A DNA stretch of 64,000 bases from Paenibacillus athensensis (GTDB taxonomy: Bacteria > Bacillota > Bacilli > Paenibacillales > NBRC-103111). Shown piece after piece: positions 32,456-42,531 of the stretch (position 1 is the stretch's first letter; every line of letters starts with the position of its first letter). The stretch spans positions 62,001-126,000 of the forward strand of contig NZ_MYFO02000010.1 of the NCBI RefSeq assembly GCF_004514475.2, in the 5' to 3' direction. The notes beneath the pieces are model-generated. The model was not told where the DNA came from. It ran no database searches and worked only from the letters and a program-made list of their open reading frames with translations. Position numbers and translations under genes: made by a program.

Positions 32456-34576
32456 TTAACGGCCGCCAATATCGATCGGCCAACTGTTCGATTTGCCGAT
32501 AATCGTTTCTTTGGAATCCTTGACGTTGAGCTGAATATCCCACGTTCCGGGCTTGAGCAGGTCGCCTTCGACCTTGGCCGTCACGCGTTTGTCCGATTCC
32601 CACGTAGTCGGCAGCGCTTTACCGTTCAGGGACACGTAGCCGAGCGGCGGGATGTTCTGGCCGGAAACGGTCAGCGTAATGCTGTCGCGGCCGGATAAGT
32701 CCTGCGTATCGGCTTTGACTGCGTCAATCGTAATGGGGCCGAAGCCAAGCATATAAGACGGGTTGATAATCGGTGTCGTATAGCTTTTGTAAGCGTGCCG
32801 ATCACCAAACAAAATATCGTATTGCAGCGTTTCGTAGTCCTTCAGATCGTCCGGATTGATATTCATGGCCGCGTAATGGTCCTGCGGCGGAATGACCGGA
32901 ATTTTTTGCGACAGTCGGGATAAGAAATCGGTATAATAGCTGCCTTGCTGTCCTGACAATTGAATCAGATACGGTCCGAGGAACGAAGGGCTGATATTCA
33001 GTTTGTCCTTCGATTTCTCCGGTGGAAGGTAGTTGTTCCAGACGACGAGCGGAACGTGGTGAATTTTGCTCAGGAAATCCGGGTCGTCTTTGCCGCTGAT
33101 ATATTTGGTATCGATGTACGTGGCGTAATCGTCGCCGAGATAGGGCAGATGATCGCCCCAGAAGGCAATAATCGTCGGCTCCTTGATGGCCGTGTAATAG
33201 TCGACAAGATCCTTCAGCATGTTGTCAGCGTCGCTGATGCCTTGCGAGAGCGTCTCCAGCATCCCCTTGGAGGTCGGCGACATGTCGCCTTCGACGTCGA
33301 TTGTGTTCTGGCTGAACTTGCCAGGCATGAAGTGGAAATGGTTTTCCATTGTGTTGGCGAAAATAAAATCCGGTCCCGGGCTAAGCGAAGTCGCTTTGAT
33401 GATATTCGACGTGACCTCGCTGTCGGCAATGTATGGACCGACGTAATGCGGTTTGAAATATTCAATCGGAACGTAACGCGAGAAGCCGAAGTCCTGATAT
33501 ACCTTGTTGCTGTTGAAATACCAGTTGTAGAACGGACTGATCGCTGTTGACGTATAGCCTTGGCGGGCATAAATGCTGGCCAGCGAATCGACCTCGTGGT
33601 CGATAAATTGATTGTAAGGGATCGAGCCTTCCGGTAAAAAGCGCATCGAGTTGCCCGTCAGCACCTCGAACTCGACGTTGGCGGTGCCGCCGCCATATTG
33701 CGGAGAAAGCATCCAGCCGCCCGAGCCGGTCTGCTGCAGCTTGTGGAACGTCGGGATCGGGTCGCGGCTGAACTTGAGGCCCGGAATCACCGTTGGATCC
33801 CAGAAAGCTTCACTGAGCACGACAATGACGTTGGGCTTGACGTCTCCGGTGGCGAGTCCGCCCGCTTTGGCCGGATCGTTCGTTTGATTGACGATAGCGG
33901 CAACCGCCGCGTCGTCGTAGCCCTCTTGCGTTTCATCCAGCATGATGCGCGTATTCAGCACCGTAGCCAACGCGAAGCCGTTGTCGGAGACGTTGCCGGC
34001 CTGGTTCCATTTCTGCGCTTCAATGCCTGACAGCTTTTCAACGGGCACCGGCTTGTCTGTATAGACAAACGCCAGCATCAGCACAGCCACCACGGCGATG
34101 ACACCGCGTTCGGTCCAGGAAATTTTTTTGACGAACAGCGGCGTGCGATACAGCAGCAAATAGCTGAGTCCGACGAAAAGCAGGATGCCGATCAGTGTGC
34201 GCACGGTGAAAATATTGTTAATATACTGCACCATGTCCTTCGTTTCTCCACTGAGCACGAAATCCCACGGCAGCAGTGGCACGCCCAGCATCTTCAGCTT
34301 GATGCCGCTGATCAGTGCGAGAATCAGCAGAATCGTCGACAGCGCCCAATAGGCGATTCGGGTGCGTCCGATCAGGGCCATAAACAATAGCATCAGTCCA
34401 GCTACCACCCAGACGTTAAAAAGCAGCGCAATCGCGTGGTGAAAGCTCCACGACACGAGCTGGCTGTAATGTCCGCGGCTGAGCACTTCCATCAGCAGTA
34501 CGGGAAGCAGAGCCGCCAGCAAGAGGGGTAAACGTTTGCCGATCAGCAGCCCAGTCCATTTTAATTTTGCATTCAT
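32456..34576 (-). CDS. LTA synthase family membrane protein (sulfatase fold), copy 1
   Basis: 706 aa. About five N-terminal membrane segments, then an extracellular sulfatase/phosphoglycerol transferase domain: NVIVVLSEAFWDPT with the metal-binding Glu, GGGTANVEFEVLTGNSM with the nucleophile Thr298, and WGDHLPYLG with metal Asp/His. The C-terminus has an extra beta-type domain (about 610-706). It would transfer glycerol-phosphate or a related group outside the cell. ATG at 34576 is preceded by GGGAG; ATG 34594 is possible. A paralogue lies at 44251-46326. Confidence 0.9.
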   Translation of the reverse strand: MNAKLKWTGLLIGKRLPLLLAALLPVLLMEVLSRGHYSQLVSWSFHHAIALLFNVWVVAGLMLLFMALIGRTRIAYWALSTILLILALISGIKLKMLGVPLLPWDFVLSGETKDMVQYINNIFTVRTLIGILLFVGLSYLLLYRTPLFVKKISWTERGVIAVVAVLMLAFVYTDKPVPVEKLSGIEAQKWNQAGNVSDNGFALATVLNTRIMLDETQEGYDDAAVAAIVNQTNDPAKAGGLATGDVKPNVIVVLSEAFWDPTVIPGLKFSRDPIPTFHKLQQTGSGGWMLSPQYGGGTANVEFEVLTGNSMRFLPEGSIPYNQFIDHEVDSLASIYARQGYTSTAISPFYNWYFNSNKVYQDFGFSRYVPIEYFKPHYVGPYIADSEVTSNIIKATSLSPGPDFIFANTMENHFHFMPGKFSQNTIDVEGDMSPTSKGMLETLSQGISDADNMLKDLVDYYTAIKEPTIIAFWGDHLPYLGDDYATYIDTKYISGKDDPDFLSKIHHVPLVVWNNYLPPEKSKDKLNISPSFLGPYLIQLSGQQGSYYTDFLSRLSQKIPVIPPQDHYAAMNINPDDLKDYETLQYDILFGDRHAYKSYTTPIINPSYMLGFGPITIDAVKADTQDLSGRDSITLTVSGQNIPPLGYVSLNGKALPTTWESDKRVTAKVEGDLLKPGTWDIQLNVKDSKETIIGKSNSWPIDIGGR

Positions 34577-34642
34577 TCCGGTCAGATCTCCCATGTTCAG
34601 ATAATGGTCAACAACCTTTTTATTATAACATGGGATTCGCAA

Positions 34643-35749
34643 TTATTCGACATTGCCGCGTCTAACAATTTTTGCGTCGATTTCCGTTTTGACCGACATT
34701 TCCGGGAAAATCACATCGGTCCATTCGTCCATATCCAGCTGTTTGTCGGCTGCTTGCTGACGGTACATGCCGCCAAAGCCAACCGGGTCACTGTGCAGCT
34801 TCTGCAGCTTGGCGATCAGCGCCGATATATCGGTCGCCAGCTTTGCATTCAGCTCATCCTGGAGCTTGTATACATCTTCGGGATTGTGCAGCAGGCTGCC
34901 GTCGTTCTCATCGACGCTGGCGTCAAGCTTCAGACGGATCGTGATTTGCTGTTTGCTGACGTCGATATGGGTTTTGAAACGATCGACAGCCAGCGCCGCG
35001 TTACGGGTCGTTAGCAGCGTGGGCTGCAATTTGTTATTTTGCAGCAACTGCAAATACATCGTCTCCAGCGGCTTCAGGCTGCCGACGAGCTTATCGCCGC
35101 GGAAGACGCCGAGATCGGCAAGGTCGATGCGATTGCCGCCCTTAATGTTCTCCACAAACATGGCGTAGGGGCTTTTATCCGGCTCTTGCGATAACGAGTA
35201 GAACTGATAAAGCAGCATCGGCAGCACCTCCATCGTATCGGACCCGGCTTGCGAGAAGACATCGACGAACAGGTCCGAGGGCGATTCCGGGATTTGCGGG
35301 CTCGTTTCAAGCACATTGCGGGTACTGCCGCGGGTGAGCGCCAGCCAGGCAATCGATTGGAATTCGCTGCGCCGCAGGAATAAATCCAGGTACTCGTTCA
35401 AGCCGGAGCGAGCCAACTCGTCGGAAAACAAGATGATTTTCATATGTCCGAATTGAATGTCGCGCGAGTTGCGGCGCTTCATCTTGAACAGCGCTTCGGA
35501 TATATCATGGGCTTCTTCGGTCAAAATGTAATTGGGCGAACGGCTGCCGGTAGGCGCCCCCCCGGAGGAAAGCGCAGCGAACCGTCCGGCGACGGCAATG
35601 ACGGCGTGAACCTTGACGCCGACCTCGCTTTTATCGATTCCGAGCGCTGTCACAAAGGTGATGCGGTTGATTTGCTTGACGTCCGAGCAGCCGCACAGGA
35701 CGAGTCCGAGCAGCAGCAGCGGAAGCGCAAGGCGGACGCGTAGGCTCAC
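34643..35749 (-). CDS. gerC: Spore germination lipoprotein GerC family (Ger(x)C)
   Basis: 368 aa. Signal peptide with lipobox LVLCGC, then the GerAC pattern: INRITFVTALGIDKSEVGVKV, ISEALFKMKRRNSRDIQFGHMKIILFS. The C-terminal helix-strand module (IAKLQKLHSDPVGFGGMYRQ) matches family topology. It is the lipoprotein subunit of a germinant receptor in the spore inner membrane. GTG at 35749 overlaps the gerB stop by 4 nt. Confidence 0.93.
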   Translation of the reverse strand: MSLRVRLALPLLLLGLVLCGCSDVKQINRITFVTALGIDKSEVGVKVHAVIAVAGRFAALSSGGAPTGSRSPNYILTEEAHDISEALFKMKRRNSRDIQFGHMKIILFSDELARSGLNEYLDLFLRRSEFQSIAWLALTRGSTRNVLETSPQIPESPSDLFVDVFSQAGSDTMEVLPMLLYQFYSLSQEPDKSPYAMFVENIKGGNRIDLADLGVFRGDKLVGSLKPLETMYLQLLQNNKLQPTLLTTRNAALAVDRFKTHIDVSKQQITIRLKLDASVDENDGSLLHNPEDVYKLQDELNAKLATDISALIAKLQKLHSDPVGFGGMYRQQAADKQLDMDEWTDVIFPEMSVKTEIDAKIVRRGNVE

Positions 35750-36828
35750 AGCGGCTTCCTCCTTAGCTTGACGCCTGCGTACAGCAGCAGTGGCGTCAGC
35801 AGCGTGATGGCGCATGTGGCCAGGCCAAGCGGCAGGGCAAGCGCGCGAGCTAGAAAAGGCGAGGTGCCGAACCATTCGGCAGCAGCGATCATCACTGTCA
35901 CCGCTGCAAGGACGTAGGCGTTGACTCTCAGGCCGAGAACGCCGGCGAACGAGCGTGCGGCGCAGCGCAGCAGGAAGGCTGTGCCGACGAATTGCAGAAA
36001 TTTCCAGTATAGAACCCATAAAAATACGATTCGCTCCAGGACGAAATTTTCAATACGCACCGTATTCAGCAGGCTGTACGTCAAGTAAACGATTTGCTTG
36101 GCCCGGATAATGCCGAAGGTGGCAATGCCCGCAGCCATGAAATAAGTGGTGATCAGGGCTACCAGGCTGCAGCCGAGCGCAAGGGACAATCTGCTGAGAT
36201 TCACTTTCTGTTTGTCTTGAATCAGCCCGAGCGCAGCCAGCGGCAGAAAGACAAGCATGGCACTGGAGAAGGAATGCAGCGGATCGCTCATTTCCGATGG
36301 CGCGATAAGCGGCATCATCCAGCCCCAATTCAGATTCATCAGCGGAAACAGTGAGATGATGAAAAAAAACGGAAACACGAAAATTATCATGATATGCGCA
36401 TAACGAGCCATCGTTCGCAACGGAAAGCTGCCGACAATCGCCGCCATCGCGGTTTCAATCAGCACGAAATAACGCAAGCTGCCGTTCAACAACGTTTTGG
36501 AGATAAAATCACCGGATAAATAGATGTAGTAAACCGCGCCGCCGAGAAAGAGCAGGGCGTAAAGCAGATAAAAGGCTTTTTCAGTGAATACGCCGCCGAT
36601 CCGCCGCGCCGTCAGCATAAAGGAGGTTCCCTCTGTTATCACTACCCGATGGTACAGCCAGACGCTGAGCAGGATCAGCGGCAGGCAAGGTGCAAAAATC
36701 CAGATGCTGTTGCGCCCGATGCCAAGCAGCACCATGGCCGGAGCCCGGGTGACGGAGAGGCCGATCATGACGATAAATAACAAAATAGGGTAGTGAATGC
36801 TTTCCTCTTTGGGCAAACGCACTACCAC
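35746..36828 (-). CDS. gerB: Germinant receptor permease subunit GerB
   Basis: 360 aa integral membrane protein with about ten helices of the amino acid/polyamine transporter superfamily, as in GerAB (GLSVTRAPAMVLLGIGRNSIW, TEGTSFMLTARRIGG). It is thought to bind the germinant. GTG at 36828 overlaps the gerA end by 7 nt; a second GTG at 36822 is better spaced from GGAAGGAG. Middle gene of gerA-gerB-gerC. Confidence 0.93.
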   Translation of the reverse strand: MVVRLPKEESIHYPILLFIVMIGLSVTRAPAMVLLGIGRNSIWIFAPCLPLILLSVWLYHRVVITEGTSFMLTARRIGGVFTEKAFYLLYALLFLGGAVYYIYLSGDFISKTLLNGSLRYFVLIETAMAAIVGSFPLRTMARYAHIMIIFVFPFFFIISLFPLMNLNWGWMMPLIAPSEMSDPLHSFSSAMLVFLPLAALGLIQDKQKVNLSRLSLALGCSLVALITTYFMAAGIATFGIIRAKQIVYLTYSLLNTVRIENFVLERIVFLWVLYWKFLQFVGTAFLLRCAARSFAGVLGLRVNAYVLAAVTVMIAAAEWFGTSPFLARALALPLGLATCAITLLTPLLLYAGVKLRRKPL

Positions 36829-38309
36829 TCATCTCCTTCCGGCAGCGATTTGCGCTTCGTTCCTCCTGCCGCGAAGCTGTAGGTGGAGGGCCGCCGTCGC
36901 GTCCATAAGGACGGAGCGCGAATGATGGAATCACGAATCACATCTTTATAGTGAAAGGTATCGAACGGGGCGGCATAAGGAACGCCAAAGGAATCCAGAT
37001 GGCAAATATACAGCCCGATCAGCGCGCTGCCGGCGACAACACCGTACAAGCCCCAGGGAATGGACAGGATCACGAGAAAAAAACTGCAAAGCCGCCACGC
37101 CAGCCCGACCATGTAATTCGGCGCCGTATAACTGCCAATGGCCGTCGTTGCCGTAATCACGATCATGATGTAGCTGATCAGGTGGGATTGCGCGGCTGCG
37201 GTGCCGATAATCAAGCCGCCGACGATCGTGGCGGTTCCGCCGATGGTTTTGGGCAGCCGCACCGTCGCTTCGTTAATCAATTCAATCAGCAGCAGCATGA
37301 TCACCACTTCAATATAGGCCGGATAGGGAACGCCTTCGCGGCTGGACGCGACCGCCAGCATGAACTGAATGCGAAAAACGTCTTGGTTCACTGCGGTAAT
37401 GGCGATGTACAGCGCGGGCAAAAATAACGTAATCGCCAGCCCGAGCATGCGGATCAGACGCAAAAATGTCCCGGACAAGCTCGGAAAGTAATAATCGTCG
37501 GAGGTTTCATACAAGCAGGTCATTGTAACCGGCAAAATCAGGCAGGTGGGCGTCGTATCGCAAAATACGAGAAAACGGCCCTCCATCAGCGCCGAGACGG
37601 CTTTGTCAGGCCGCTCCGTCGATTGGAACATCGGAAACGGCGAAAGACGCTGCCGCGTCACCAAATAGCCGATTTGCGTCGTGTCCAGTAGCAGATCGAG
37701 CTGGATGTCCTGCAGACGCTTACGGAATTCTCCTATAGCCGACCGATTGACGAGCTCGTCCATAAAGACCAGCTCGATTCTTGTTTGCGAGTCGGTGCCG
37801 ATGGTGTATTCCTCGATGCGCAGTGTCTCACTGCGAACGCGGCGGCGGATCATCGAGAGATTGACCTCCAGATCCTCAATAAAGGAATCCTTGGGGCCGA
37901 TCAGCGTGCTTTCCCGCTCGGGTTGCGTGACGGAGCGATTGTTCCAGTTGGCGCTTGGCACGGCGAGAGCCGCACGGTGCGCGCTGAACAAGACGAGGCA
38001 GCAGCCCGCCATAAGCTTGTGCGCCATTTCCTTGGCTTCGGCGATGACCACCGTGCCCAGCGAGCCCAAGGTCCGGTGCACGGGATGCTCCCAGAAGGAG
38101 CCGGGCTGCCCGTCGCAGGCCTTGACCGCATCCAGCAACGGATTGAGCAACTGGGCGTGAAAGAAGTTGCGATCCGAGGTCGATTGCAAATAAACGAGCA
38201 GCGCAAGCGGCTCCATTGAATCCGGCTGTACGATCGATTGCATGCATAAATCGGCTGGCCGACCCATAAATTGGGCAAGCTCTTCATATACTTCAAATAG
38301 TGACTTCAT
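36822..38309 (-). CDS. gerA: Germinant receptor subunit GerA
   Basis: 495 aa. Soluble N-terminal half with the Ger-family stretch ERESTLIGPKDSFIEDLEVNLSMIRRR, then about five membrane segments (RIQFMLAVASSREGVPYPAYIEV, RLPKTIGGTATIVGGLIIG). ATG at 38309 is preceded by AAAGGAGGG. Expected to be forespore-expressed; a TATAAA-containing stretch lies upstream but I cannot identify a sigma-G promoter with confidence. Confidence 0.93.
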   Translation of the reverse strand: MKSLFEVYEELAQFMGRPADLCMQSIVQPDSMEPLALLVYLQSTSDRNFFHAQLLNPLLDAVKACDGQPGSFWEHPVHRTLGSLGTVVIAEAKEMAHKLMAGCCLVLFSAHRAALAVPSANWNNRSVTQPERESTLIGPKDSFIEDLEVNLSMIRRRVRSETLRIEEYTIGTDSQTRIELVFMDELVNRSAIGEFRKRLQDIQLDLLLDTTQIGYLVTRQRLSPFPMFQSTERPDKAVSALMEGRFLVFCDTTPTCLILPVTMTCLYETSDDYYFPSLSGTFLRLIRMLGLAITLFLPALYIAITAVNQDVFRIQFMLAVASSREGVPYPAYIEVVIMLLLIELINEATVRLPKTIGGTATIVGGLIIGTAAAQSHLISYIMIVITATTAIGSYTAPNYMVGLAWRLCSFFLVILSIPWGLYGVVAGSALIGLYICHLDSFGVPYAAPFDTFHYKDVIRDSIIRAPSLWTRRRPSTYSFAAGGTKRKSLPEGDEW

Positions 38310-38460
38310 GCTGCAGGCTCACCCTCCTTTGGATCAAAGCTTATTTTTCCGCAAAATCAGGAGTTTATACCGCTTTTTCTCGGTTTTTCACCGTTTAAGA
38401 AGGATTGAGCGCGTGCGGTAGAGAAATAAATAAAAAGACAAATAAAAGGAGGGGTTTACT

Positions 38461-39363
38461 GTGAATTCTCAGGCAAACGGACAAATGAAGCCCGGTTCGC
38501 CGCTTCGTCACAAAAAACTTACGAAAATCGCCCTTTTGCGCAGAGCGGTGTTCCTGCTTCTCGGTTCTGCATTGGTATCGGTCGGTCTGGAAATTTTCCT
38601 TGTGCCAAATCACATTATTGACGGCGGTATAGTCGGCATTTCGATTATGTTATCGTATCTGGGCGATGTGCCCGTCGGTATTTTCCTGACGCTGTTGAAT
38701 CTGCCATTTCTTTACTTGGGCTATAAGCTGATCGGGAAAACGTTCGCGTTATCGACGCTGTTTGCGATTCTGCTCATGTCGGTCGGTACGACGCTGCTTC
38801 ATCCTGTGGAGCCGTTTACGATCGAACCCCTGCTGGCCGCTGTATTTGGAGGCATTATTCTTGGTATCGGCGTCGGGATGGTTATCCGCTTCGGCGGGTC
38901 GCTGGACGGCACGGAAATTATTGCGATTCTCGTCAGCAAGCGCCTGCCGTTTTCTGTCGGTGAAGTCGTGATGTTTTTCAACTTCTTTATTCTCGGCAGC
39001 GCAGGCTTCGTCTTCGGCTGGGACAACGCGATGTACTCGCTGATTGCCTATTACATTGCTTTTAAAATGATCGATATTACGATTGAAGGCTTCGATGAGT
39101 CGAAATCGGTGTGGATTATCAGCGACCGCTTCCGCGACATCGGCGATGCGCTGCTTGACCGGCTGGGCCGCGGCGTGACGTATCTGGAGGGAGAAGGCGG
39201 ATTTAGCGGAGACAATAAAAAAGTGATTTTTTGCGTCATTACGCGTCTGGAGGAAGCGAAGCTCAAATCGATCGTGGATGAGCTCGACCCGAATGCCTTC
39301 TTGGCCGTAGGCAACATCCACGATGTCAAGGGCGGGCGCTTCAAGAAAAAAGACATTCACTAG
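38461..39363 (+). CDS. YitT family membrane protein (DUF161/DUF2179)
   Basis: 300 aa. Five to six membrane segments (LVSVGLEIFLVPNHIIDGGIVGISIML, GIGVGMVIRFGGSLDGTEIIAIL) and a C-terminal DUF2179 domain (DRLGRGVTYLEGEGGFSGDNKKVIF). Physiological role not established. GTG at 38461 follows AAAGGAGGG. It is divergent from gerA and its end overlaps the convergent response regulator by 4 nt. Confidence 0.92.
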   Translation: MNSQANGQMKPGSPLRHKKLTKIALLRRAVFLLLGSALVSVGLEIFLVPNHIIDGGIVGISIMLSYLGDVPVGIFLTLLNLPFLYLGYKLIGKTFALSTLFAILLMSVGTTLLHPVEPFTIEPLLAAVFGGIILGIGVGMVIRFGGSLDGTEIIAILVSKRLPFSVGEVVMFFNFFILGSAGFVFGWDNAMYSLIAYYIAFKMIDITIEGFDESKSVWIISDRFRDIGDALLDRLGRGVTYLEGEGGFSGDNKKVIFCVITRLEEAKLKSIVDELDPNAFLAVGNIHDVKGGRFKKKDIH

Positions 39364-40046
39364 CGCTCCGTATCGTTGTTCCTGCGTTCGAATAATCCCA
39401 GCTCGCGCAGCTTTTGCGCCGCTTCCTTGCTGCTGGCTGTGCCGAGCTTTTTGAGAATGTGACCGACGTGAATTTTGACCGTCCGTAAGGAAATAAAAAA
39501 TTTGCCGGCGATTTCCGTTTGCGTATGTCCCTGATCAATCAGCTCCAGCACTTGCAGCTCGGTCGGCGTAATCAGCGCCTGCACCTCTTTGACCTTGAAT
39601 TCGTGCTCCAGCCGCTTCAAGCGGCGGAATTCCTCACGCATTTGCTCGGCGACGGCGGCGTTGATCGCCGCTTTGCGGGCATATGCCGCGCGGATCACGT
39701 CGGGTAGCTCCTCGAAGCTTGATTTGATCTGATAGTCGATGGCCCCTGCCTGAAACGACCGGAAGATCAGCTCCTTCTCCTCCATCGAGGTCAGCATCAC
39801 GACCTTGACGCCCCAAGCGGCGACGGCTTCTTCGGCTAGCCGAATGCCCGCAGGCTCCTCTCCAAGCATAATGTCCATCAGCGTAACATCAGCCAGCGGC
39901 TCCGATTCCCGAAACAGCCTTTGTGCCTCAACCGGGCTGGAAGCCGTAGCTACTACCTGAATATCGTCCTGCCGGTTCAAATACGCGGTCAAGCCGCGCT
40001 GCCAATCGGGATCGTCTTCGACGATCAGCAATCTAATCGGATCCAT
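39360..40046 (-). CDS. NarL/LuxR family response regulator
   Basis: 228 aa. Receiver domain with acidic ED pair near residue 10, phospho-acceptor Asp58 (TLMDIMLG), Thr in MLTSMEE and Lys in DYQIKSS. An acidic/basic helical linker follows, then a LuxR-type HTH (ITPTELQVLELIDQGHTQTEIAGKFFISLRTVKIHVGHILKKLG). Paired with the histidine kinase 3 nt upstream. Confidence 0.92.
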   Translation of the reverse strand: MDPIRLLIVEDDPDWQRGLTAYLNRQDDIQVVATASSPVEAQRLFRESEPLADVTLMDIMLGEEPAGIRLAEEAVAAWGVKVVMLTSMEEKELIFRSFQAGAIDYQIKSSFEELPDVIRAAYARKAAINAAVAEQMREEFRRLKRLEHEFKVKEVQALITPTELQVLELIDQGHTQTEIAGKFFISLRTVKIHVGHILKKLGTASSKEAAQKLRELGLFERRNNDTER

Positions 40047-40049
40047 TCC

Positions 40050-41429
40050 TTATTCCTCCGCTGTCGGTAAACTGGTGAACGCTAACGTTCCCGGAAAAAT
40101 CAAAAACACGGTCGTGCCTTGGCCCGGTTCGCTTTTCAGCTCCAGCGAGCCGCCGTGGCTTTTCATCACATTGTAGCAATAGGCTAGTCCCAGCCCGAAA
40201 TTGTGGCGGCTGCCGCTTTTGGTGGTGTAAAAAGGCTCCAGCACGCGAGCCAGCACGGCTTTGTCCATGCCGATTCCGCTGTCCTTGACTTCCAGAACAA
40301 TGCTGCGCTTCGCAGTAAAAGCCCGAACGGTAATGTCGCCGCCCGCAGGCATCGCTTCAGCAGCGTTGATCAGCACATTGCTCAGCGTCTCGGAAATTTG
40401 CGCCCGATCCAGCCGCAGCACCAGCTCCTGAGGGATGCCGAGCCGCAGCGTGATGCCGGCCAGGCCCGGCTTCAGCGAAGCCACGACACTTTGCACAAGC
40501 TCGCGCAAATCGGCCGGGGTCTGGCGCATCGGCACGTCTTGCGTCTGTTCATGGACGCGGGTGATCATATCGCGGATGTGCTCCGAGGCGTCGATCAGCA
40601 CCTGCAGATCCTCGAGCAGCTCGGGCTGCGCGGTTTCTTCGGCGTACAGCTTCATTTTTTCGGAAAAAAGCCGAATTTTGCCGACATCGTTTTTGATCGC
40701 ATGGTTGAGAATCGCCGTTCCCGACGTAATCGCGCGCAGCGTGGAATCGAGCTTGCGCCGTTCGATCAGCAGGCGAATGTCGAGAAAGCCGTATTTGAAA
40801 AAGATGAAGACGAAAAACGGCACGATGACCGCCAGCACCCACGTATTGTACACCCACATGCGATAGAAGCCGAACAACGGCATCATATAATTGAGAATGG
40901 AGAAGCCGACCACGGGCGGCAGCAGCGCCAGACAGGTGTACAGATGCGTGCGCTGCATAGAGCGCAGCCGTTCGCGGCGAGCGGCGATCAGTACGGCGCC
41001 GCCGAGAATGTAAGGGACGGCCCACGGAGCGACGGCAGCGAACGTAATCGGCATGTCGGCGGTGTACCAGGGCGTGAACGCCAGACAGGCGACCGGCGGC
41101 AGCAGCAGCACGTAGGGCAGCAGCTTGCGCGCCCGCGCGCCCGGCCAAGCGGGGTTATAGTGCAGCGCCAGACGCGCGAACGAATAGGGCAGTCCGTAAT
41201 AGGAGCAAACCGACGAGACGGATTGTACATGGTAAAGCAGCTGCTCCAGCCGGGGATTCGAAGCTTGCCTATGCACATAAGGGATGATGCTGGCGTCAAG
41301 CAATGCGGCCAGCGCGCCGATTCCGCCGCAGAAGGCGACAGCGCTCATCCAGCGCATCGTGGCGGCGCGCGGATCGACCAGCAGCAGCAGGAGGGCGATC
41401 AACCACAAGGCGAACAAGACAAAGAGCAT
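40050..41429 (-). CDS. Membrane sensor histidine kinase
   Basis: 459 aa. About eight N-terminal hydrophobic segments (to about residue 215) form the sensor, with no large extracellular loop. The phosphorylatable His is His243 in ILNHAIKNDVGKI. The ATPase domain has an N box (NVLINAAEAMP), DSGIGM and FGLGLAYCYNVM. Start ATG after AAAGGAGGG. Ligand unknown; no obvious target operon beside it. Confidence 0.92.
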   Translation of the reverse strand: MLFVLFALWLIALLLLLVDPRAATMRWMSAVAFCGGIGALAALLDASIIPYVHRQASNPRLEQLLYHVQSVSSVCSYYGLPYSFARLALHYNPAWPGARARKLLPYVLLLPPVACLAFTPWYTADMPITFAAVAPWAVPYILGGAVLIAARRERLRSMQRTHLYTCLALLPPVVGFSILNYMMPLFGFYRMWVYNTWVLAVIVPFFVFIFFKYGFLDIRLLIERRKLDSTLRAITSGTAILNHAIKNDVGKIRLFSEKMKLYAEETAQPELLEDLQVLIDASEHIRDMITRVHEQTQDVPMRQTPADLRELVQSVVASLKPGLAGITLRLGIPQELVLRLDRAQISETLSNVLINAAEAMPAGGDITVRAFTAKRSIVLEVKDSGIGMDKAVLARVLEPFYTTKSGSRHNFGLGLAYCYNVMKSHGGSLELKSEPGQGTTVFLIFPGTLAFTSLPTAEE

Positions 41430-41557
41430 GAATGTTGCCCTCCTTTCATGGATAACGTTTCCTCTATTGTGGCATGAGGGCTAGTTTTGCACAAGAGTGA
41501 ACGTGCGCTTGGGAGGCAGGAAATGGGAAGAAGGCAGCGAATAGATTGACGGGGAAG

Positions 41558-42505
41558 ATGCGATTCAAGGAGGAGATGAACATTACCGTTATACCAAAAG
41601 GACAAAGCGGATGGGGCGTCGTCGGCAAGCTGGTGCTGCTGATCGTGGCGGCGGCGCTGCTCACCTTGTTGTTTTCGTTGGTTCCGTTTGTATGGGGCCT
41701 GGCGCGCCATCCCGAACTGCCGCTGATGAATCTCGCTCAGGTGGCGCAAGCGATAGAAGTCATTTCTAAAGATCCTTGGGTCGAAAAAGGGCTGATGTGG
41801 GCGCAAATGGTTGGCTTCGTGGCAGCGGTTGCGCTGCTGTTTGCTGTATTTGAGCGTCGCCGCGGCTGGAAGCTGGGCTTTCGGCTGGAGGGGTGTCTGC
41901 TGCGCTTGGCCGAGGGCCTGGGGCTTGGCTTCGCGCTGATCACGGTCAGCTTCCTGCTGATCTGGCTGTTCGGGGGCATCGGCGTTGCCGGTTACGGCTG
42001 GAAGCCCGGCCTGCTTGGCGAGCTGCTGGGCGGCTTGCTGCTGTTCACGGCTGTGGCTTTTAATGAAGAGCTGTTTTCCCGCGGCTATGTGCAAGGTTTG
42101 CTGTCGCATCGCTGGGGTCCGCTTTGGGGCATCGGCTTGTCGACCCTGCTGTTTGCGCTGCTCCATGCCTCTAATCCGGGCATTTGGGCTTCGCCGCTGC
42201 CGTTTATCAATTTATGTCTGGCCGGTTTGCTGCTGGCGCTCGCCCGCGAGGTATCGGGCAGTCTGTGGATGCCGATTGGCCTGCATCTGTTCTGGAATTA
42301 TTTTCAAGGGTATGTGTACGGCTTCAAGGTATCGGGGCTGGAAATCAACACCTGGCTGCAGCTTGACATCAAGGGGCCGGCATTTCTGTCGGGCGGTACC
42401 TTCGGCGCCGAAGGCAGCTTGGTGACAGCGGTTGTGCTGCTGGCCGGAATTGCGCTGCTTGCAGCGCGCTACCCGTACCGCAGGGTTCGTGCGGGCGCCC
42501 GATGA
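41558..42505 (+). CDS. CPBP family intramembrane metalloprotease
   Basis: About 315 aa, eight hydrophobic segments. The three CPBP/Abi motifs are present: AFNEELFSRGYVQG (Glu pair and Arg), LLFALLHASNPG, and IGLHLFWNYFQGYVYG. Known members cleave prenylated proteins or act in bacteriocin self-immunity. The start is uncertain between ATG 41558 and ATG 41576 (which has AAGGAGGAG very close). Confidence 0.9.
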   Translation: MRFKEEMNITVIPKGQSGWGVVGKLVLLIVAAALLTLLFSLVPFVWGLARHPELPLMNLAQVAQAIEVISKDPWVEKGLMWAQMVGFVAAVALLFAVFERRRGWKLGFRLEGCLLRLAEGLGLGFALITVSFLLIWLFGGIGVAGYGWKPGLLGELLGGLLLFTAVAFNEELFSRGYVQGLLSHRWGPLWGIGLSTLLFALLHASNPGIWASPLPFINLCLAGLLLALAREVSGSLWMPIGLHLFWNYFQGYVYGFKVSGLEINTWLQLDIKGPAFLSGGTFGAEGSLVTAVVLLAGIALLAARYPYRRVRAGAR

Positions 42506-42531
42506 ACATGTGAGGTTAAGGAGATGATTGA